DNA of 9,639 nt, from the NCBI GenBank assembly GCA_021205005.1, contig JAJPYK010000060.1:1-9639 (forward strand). The letters run 5' to 3'. The stretch is from Paraprevotella sp. (GTDB taxonomy: Bacteria; Bacteroidota; Bacteroidia; Bacteroidales; Bacteroidaceae). Below, piece after piece: positions 6,225-9,639 of this stretch. Numbering within the stretch: the first letter of the stretch is position 1; the number at the start of each line of letters is the position of its first letter. The notes below the pieces were generated by a model. It had not been told where the DNA came from. It did no database searches and saw nothing but the letters and a program-made list of their open reading frames with translations. The position numbers and the translations under genes were made by a program.

Positions 6225-7550
6225 ATGGACTATAAATTCAAACTGAACGGACCTTGCCGAGGACTTTGCGCCAAAGGTTGCGGTCGTCAAAATAAACAAC
6301 TGAACACCTACGACTATCTGGCAGACATTCCCGGAAATGCGGAATCGACAGACTTGGTCGAGGTACAATTCAAAAACACACGCAAAGGATATTACCACAA
6401 CAGCAACCACCTTACGCTGGAAAAAGGTGACATCGTGGCGGTTGAAGCCACGCCGGGACACGACATCGGAGTAGTGACCCTCACCGGACGTCTCGTCCCC
6501 CTGCAAATCAAAAAGGCCAACCTGAAATCGGAACAGGAAATCAAACGGGTGTATCGCAAGGCGAAGCCGGTGGATCTGGAGAAGTATGAAGAAGCCAAAA
6601 GCCGGGAACACGACACGATGATCCGCTCACGACAAATCATCGCCAAAGACTTGGGCCTGCAAATGAAAATCGGAGACGTGGAGTATCAGGGCGACGGAAA
6701 CAAAGCTATTTTCTACTACATCGCGGACGGGCGTGTGGACTTCAGACAATTGATCAAAGTGCTGGCAGACGCATTCCTTGTACGCATCGAAATGAAACAG
6801 ATCGGTGCCCGGCAAGAAGCCGGACGCATCGGCGGCATCGGTCCCTGCGGGAGGGAACTTTGCTGCGCCACATGGATGAAAAACTTCGTGTCCGTATCTA
6901 CCGGAGCTGCACGCTATCAGGACATCTCGCTCAACCCGCAAAAACTGGCCGGGCAATGCGCCAAGTTGAAATGCTGCATGAACTACGAAGTGAACACTTA
7001 CGTGGAAGCCGGGAAACGATTGCCCAGCCGGGAAATCACCTTGCAGACGAAAGACGCGGAATATTACTTCTTCAAATCCGATATTCTGGCCGGACTGTTC
7101 ACCTATTCGACAGACAAACACATGGCAGCCAATCTCGTGACACTCTCGTCTTCACGCATATTCGAAATTATCGGCATGAACCGACGGGGAGAGAACCCGG
7201 AACGCCTGGAGAACGAAGAGCATGCCAATCCTTCGCAAGCCTCCGATCTCGTGGAACAAGAAAGCCTGACCCGTTTTGACAAACGCCGAAAAAACAAGGG
7301 GAAACGAAAAGATAACGGAGGCAACGGAAATCCCCAAAACCGAAATGCCCAGAAGAAAGAGAACCCGAACAATGAACGGCAAGAGAGCGGTAACGGCAGC
7401 AATCGGGACCGCCGCAACCGGAATCGCAATCGTGAACCGAACGGGAACCGCAACGGTTCGGAACGTAAGGAGCAAAATAAAACGAATAAAAATAACGGAA
7501 CGGGAAAGAACGCCGCTCCTCAAACACCACCGACCGAAAAAAACGCATGA
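6225..7550 (+). CDS. ricT: PSP1-domain protein, RicT/YaaT family, with long basic Asn-rich tail
   Basis: The 441-residue protein has a Cys-rich N-terminus (C11, C15, C19) and then the PSP1 core. The core includes AGRIGGIGPCGRELCCATWM (199-218) and the QCAKLKCCMNYE stretch (244-255), so the conserved cysteines are C208, C213, C214, C245, C250 and C251. In Bacillus subtilis RicT binds RicA and RicF in an iron-sulfur complex that affects RNase Y-dependent mRNA processing. Family membership is seen here; the same job is only inferred. Residues ~351-441 form a low-complexity tail rich in Asn, Arg, Lys and Gly that looks disordered and suited to RNA or membrane contact. The core family is much shorter (~275 residues in Bacillus). 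A weak AAGAG purine stretch lies just upstream of the ATG. The stop codon overlaps the gldH start (ATGA), which suggests translational coupling. Confidence 0.9.
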   Translation: MDYKFKLNGPCRGLCAKGCGRQNKQLNTYDYLADIPGNAESTDLVEVQFKNTRKGYYHNSNHLTLEKGDIVAVEATPGHDIGVVTLTGRLVPLQIKKANLKSEQEIKRVYRKAKPVDLEKYEEAKSREHDTMIRSRQIIAKDLGLQMKIGDVEYQGDGNKAIFYYIADGRVDFRQLIKVLADAFLVRIEMKQIGARQEAGRIGGIGPCGRELCCATWMKNFVSVSTGAARYQDISLNPQKLAGQCAKLKCCMNYEVNTYVEAGKRLPSREITLQTKDAEYYFFKSDILAGLFTYSTDKHMAANLVTLSSSRIFEIIGMNRRGENPERLENEEHANPSQASDLVEQESLTRFDKRRKNKGKRKDNGGNGNPQNRNAQKKENPNNERQESGNGSNRDRRNRNRNREPNGNRNGSERKEQNKTNKNNGTGKNAAPQTPPTEKNA

Positions 7551-8023
7551 ACATCAACGTAGGAAGATATTGGAAACCTGTTTTCGCAGCCATGGGAATC
7601 GCTTGGATTCTCATGGGCTGTGACAAACATACCTTATTATACTCCTATCGACATATACCGCAAGAAGGATGGAGAAATACGGATACCCTGATTTTTGCAT
7701 TGGATACGCTGAAAGAGGATGTGCTCTGCCAATTCGACATCGATCTGCGTTCTACAGACCGCTATCCTTATAAAAGTCTATGGTTAAAAGTGGAAAGGCA
7801 GTTCACCTTTCCTGACACGACCCGATGCGATACCGTACAATGCCAACTGACAGACCCCACGACCGACCGTATGGGAAAAGGCATCTATACGTACCAATAC
7901 AGCGTACCGCTCAGTGAGTTTCCGCTCCGGAAAGGACAAACCGGACAAATCCGTATCACCCATCTCATGCAACGGGAAACGATACCGGGTATCTGCGATG
8001 TAGGCATTTGCGTGCGGCACTGA
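7547..8023 (+). CDS. gldH: GldH-family lipoprotein
   Basis: The product is a 158-residue lipoprotein. It has a short basic N-region (GRYWK), a hydrophobic segment and the lipobox LMGC, with the lipidated cysteine at residue 25. The mature part starts CDKHTLLYSYRHIP and has the strand-rich pattern of the GldH family, including TDTLIFALDTL, YPYKSLWLKVERQF, MGKGIYTYQYSVPLSEFPLRKGQTG and a closing segment with HLMQRETIPGICDVGI. GldH is required for gliding in Flavobacterium, but the family is also present in non-gliding Bacteroidales, where its role is not established. It probably sits in the outer membrane. The start overlaps the ricT stop by 4 bp. Its stop lies 6 bp from the end of the oppositely directed rodA. 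Confidence 0.88.
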   Translation: MNINVGRYWKPVFAAMGIAWILMGCDKHTLLYSYRHIPQEGWRNTDTLIFALDTLKEDVLCQFDIDLRSTDRYPYKSLWLKVERQFTFPDTTRCDTVQCQLTDPTTDRMGKGIYTYQYSVPLSEFPLRKGQTGQIRITHLMQRETIPGICDVGICVRH

Positions 8024-8029
8024 CTTGTC

Positions 8030-9508
8030 CTATCCCCGTTTGTCTTGATTGCGTCCGGCATCAATACGCAAAAAGATAAATAGCAGAATGGTGAATCCCC
8101 ACAATGAAGAACCGCCATAACTGAAAAAGGGAAGAGGAATACCGATCACCGGTGTTAAACCTAATACCATCCCTACATTGATGAACAGATGAAACAGGAA
8201 GATGCTCATCACACAATACCCGTAAATGCGCCCGAAAGCAAAAGGCTGTCGCTCGGCCAGATGGATCAATCTGAGAATCAAAAGAAGAAACAATACCAAC
8301 ACGCCGGCTGCTCCCCAGAAACCTTCTTCCTCCCCTACCGTACAGAAAATAAAATCGGTATCTTGCTCCGGCACATATTTCAGTTTAGTCTGCGTACCGT
8401 TCAGAAATCCTTTCCCGCTCAATCCGCCCGATCCGATGGCGATCTTAGCCTGATTGACATTATAACCGGCTCCCGACGGATCGTCTTCCAATCCTAACAG
8501 TACGTTGATACGCACCCGCTGATGGGGCTCCATCACTTTGTTCAACACATAATCGGCTGAATAGAAAAATGCAACGGATCCCAAAGCGAACAAAGCAATA
8601 TAGAAATACCGGGAAAGGCGTTCGCTCAAAGCAATATAACACAGATATAGAATCATGCACACACAGACTACGAGCAATACCCAGGAAATATCGAAAGGAA
8701 TGACGAACTCCGAAAAGCAAAGTGCCAAAATAATGGTCCCGATGCCGTAAAGCCCGATGTTACGCTCCACAAAAGGTTTGGAACAATACACATGCACCAT
8801 ACCGAGCGTAAACAGAATGACCATCATCAGTACGAGAAACTCCCCCAGACTGGTAGGGATATGCCCCAACATCACATTCTCAAAACGCACGCCCACTACG
8901 AAATAAGCCACGGCCGACAGTCCGGCAAACAGTACGGATCCCGGCATTCCTTCGCGATAAAGCATGAGAAAGAATGCCAGATAAACCAAAGCCGACCCCG
9001 TCTCATGCTGCATGATAATCAAGATGATGGGGACAAAGATAATGGCTAAGGTAATAAGAAAGTCTTTCCAATAGGAAATATTGAAGTTATAGGACGACAT
9101 GAACTTGGCCAAGGCTAATGATGTGGCACACTTGGCAAACTCTGCCGACTGAAAGCTGAAAGGACCGATCTTGATCCAAGAATGCGATCCTTTGATGTCA
9201 CGGGCCAAAAAAGGCGTCACGAACAGCAGAACCAGCAGCAGGACGTAAATCACATAAGCGAAAGTATCATACAGCTTATCGTTCAACATCATCAAGATGA
9301 AGCCTAAAGTCAGAGAAGTCCCGATCCAAATGATCTGCATGCCCGAACGAGAACCTAAAGACAAGATATTCCCCTCCAATTCAAAATCATAGCTTGCTCC
9401 GCAGACGCTGATCCACCCGAAAGCCAGCAAAGCCATATAAATCAAAACGGTCCACCAATCCAACGACCTCCACACCCCTTTGCCATTTTCATCTATCTGC
9501 CGTTCCAT
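8030..9508 (-). CDS. rodA: Rod-shape SEDS glycosyltransferase RodA, long form
   Basis: This multi-spanning membrane protein polymerises lipid II into glycan strands during side-wall growth, working with PBP2. With the ATG at 9508 it has 492 residues. A TTG two codons upstream is possible but less likely. SEDS landmarks are GSHSWIKIGPFSFQSAEFAK (107-126), QHETGSALVY (167-176), DDPSGAGYNVNQAKIAIGSG (342-361), PEQDTDFIF (380-388) with the putative catalytic Asp385, and GLTPVIGIPLPFFSYGGSS near the C-terminus. E. coli RodA has 370 residues. The extra length lies mostly between residues ~205 and 335, which hold several additional hydrophobic helices. The start overlaps the end of mrdA by 20 bp, so the two are probably co-translated. 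The stop (TAG) converges on gldH. Confidence 0.95.
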   Translation of the reverse strand: MERQIDENGKGVWRSLDWWTVLIYMALLAFGWISVCGASYDFELEGNILSLGSRSGMQIIWIGTSLTLGFILMMLNDKLYDTFAYVIYVLLLVLLFVTPFLARDIKGSHSWIKIGPFSFQSAEFAKCATSLALAKFMSSYNFNISYWKDFLITLAIIFVPIILIIMQHETGSALVYLAFFLMLYREGMPGSVLFAGLSAVAYFVVGVRFENVMLGHIPTSLGEFLVLMMVILFTLGMVHVYCSKPFVERNIGLYGIGTIILALCFSEFVIPFDISWVLLVVCVCMILYLCYIALSERLSRYFYIALFALGSVAFFYSADYVLNKVMEPHQRVRINVLLGLEDDPSGAGYNVNQAKIAIGSGGLSGKGFLNGTQTKLKYVPEQDTDFIFCTVGEEEGFWGAAGVLVLFLLLILRLIHLAERQPFAFGRIYGYCVMSIFLFHLFINVGMVLGLTPVIGIPLPFFSYGGSSLWGFTILLFIFLRIDAGRNQDKRG

Positions 9509-9639
9509 ACGCAATATGTTTATTTTGATACATCTCGGCTTTCTTCTCGCTTTCCTGCGATAATTTGCCGTTCAGATACTGCTCCATCATCAATGCTCCG
9601 AGAGGCACTCCGTAGTCCGCTCCCCAACCACCATTCTCC
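9489..9639 (-). CDS. mrdA: Penicillin-binding protein 2, C-terminal 49 codons (partial)
   Basis: On the minus strand a frame entering from the right edge ends at TGA (9491-9489). It encodes ENGGWGADYGVPLGALMMEQ followed by YLNGKLSQESEKKAEMYQNK and a short tail. The ENGG-(x)n-P-(x)-GALMMEQYL-GKL pattern matches the end of PBP2 transpeptidases of this phylum. PBP2 is the DD-transpeptidase partner of RodA in cell elongation, which fits the overlap with the rodA start. The transpeptidase active-site motifs lie outside the window. Confidence 0.88.
   Translation of the reverse strand, partial: ENGGWGADYGVPLGALMMEQYLNGKLSQESEKKAEMYQNKHIAYGTADR

Noticed and set aside
5631..6611. 326-codon antisense frame over holB and ricT
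   Set aside because: Its composition mirrors the sense codons, and it crosses a gene junction in the opposite operon.
3646..8038. 13-base match GTCCTATCCCCGT at 3646 and 8026 as a possible attachment-site pair
   Set aside because: A single 13-base match is expected by chance in a window of this size. The interval holds housekeeping genes with no integrase.

Overview
The window looks like a chromosomal segment from a member of the Bacteroidales. The evidence is a gldH lipoprotein gene, a ricT/PSP1 gene next to a delta-prime clamp-loader gene, a long-form RodA downstream of mrdA, a gingipain-type (C25) peptidase, a TAnnTTTG promoter element and the near absence of Shine-Dalgarno sequences. The genus is not resolved. 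Much of the coding DNA is above 50% GC by eye, which is high for Bacteroides in the strict sense.

Layout. Bases 1-3506 (+) hold a 5'-truncated gene for a large exported-type protein. It has the end of a C25 cysteine-peptidase domain, several beta-sandwich domains, an FG-GAP/VCBS calcium-loop propeller and a C-terminal parallel-beta solenoid. The first ~570 bases (35% GC over 1-540 by hand count) differ sharply from the rest (54% over 601-840), so the gene appears mosaic. Bases 3507-4120 hold no convincing gene. They carry a run of hairpins, including a perfect 23-bp inverted repeat with a third copy of its core in the loop, and end in a promoter-like element.

Bases 4121-8023 (+) hold four tightly spaced genes that look like one operon: metF (methylene-tetrahydrofolate reductase), holB (DNA polymerase III delta-prime), ricT (PSP1-domain protein with a long Asn/Arg/Lys-rich tail) and gldH (lipoprotein). 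Gaps are 10 bp, 24 bp and a 4-bp ATGA overlap.

From the other side, on the minus strand, mrdA (PBP2, last 49 codons only) and rodA (SEDS glycosyltransferase) overlap by 20 bp. They form the elongasome peptidoglycan-synthesis pair. rodA runs to within 6 bp of the gldH stop, so the two operons converge with no room for a terminator between them.

Most of the window is conserved housekeeping DNA. The parts most worth a second look are the mosaic C25 protein, the hairpin-rich gap behind it, the RicT tail and the enlarged RodA. I found no clear sign of a defence system, CRISPR array, insertion sequence, tRNA or rRNA.
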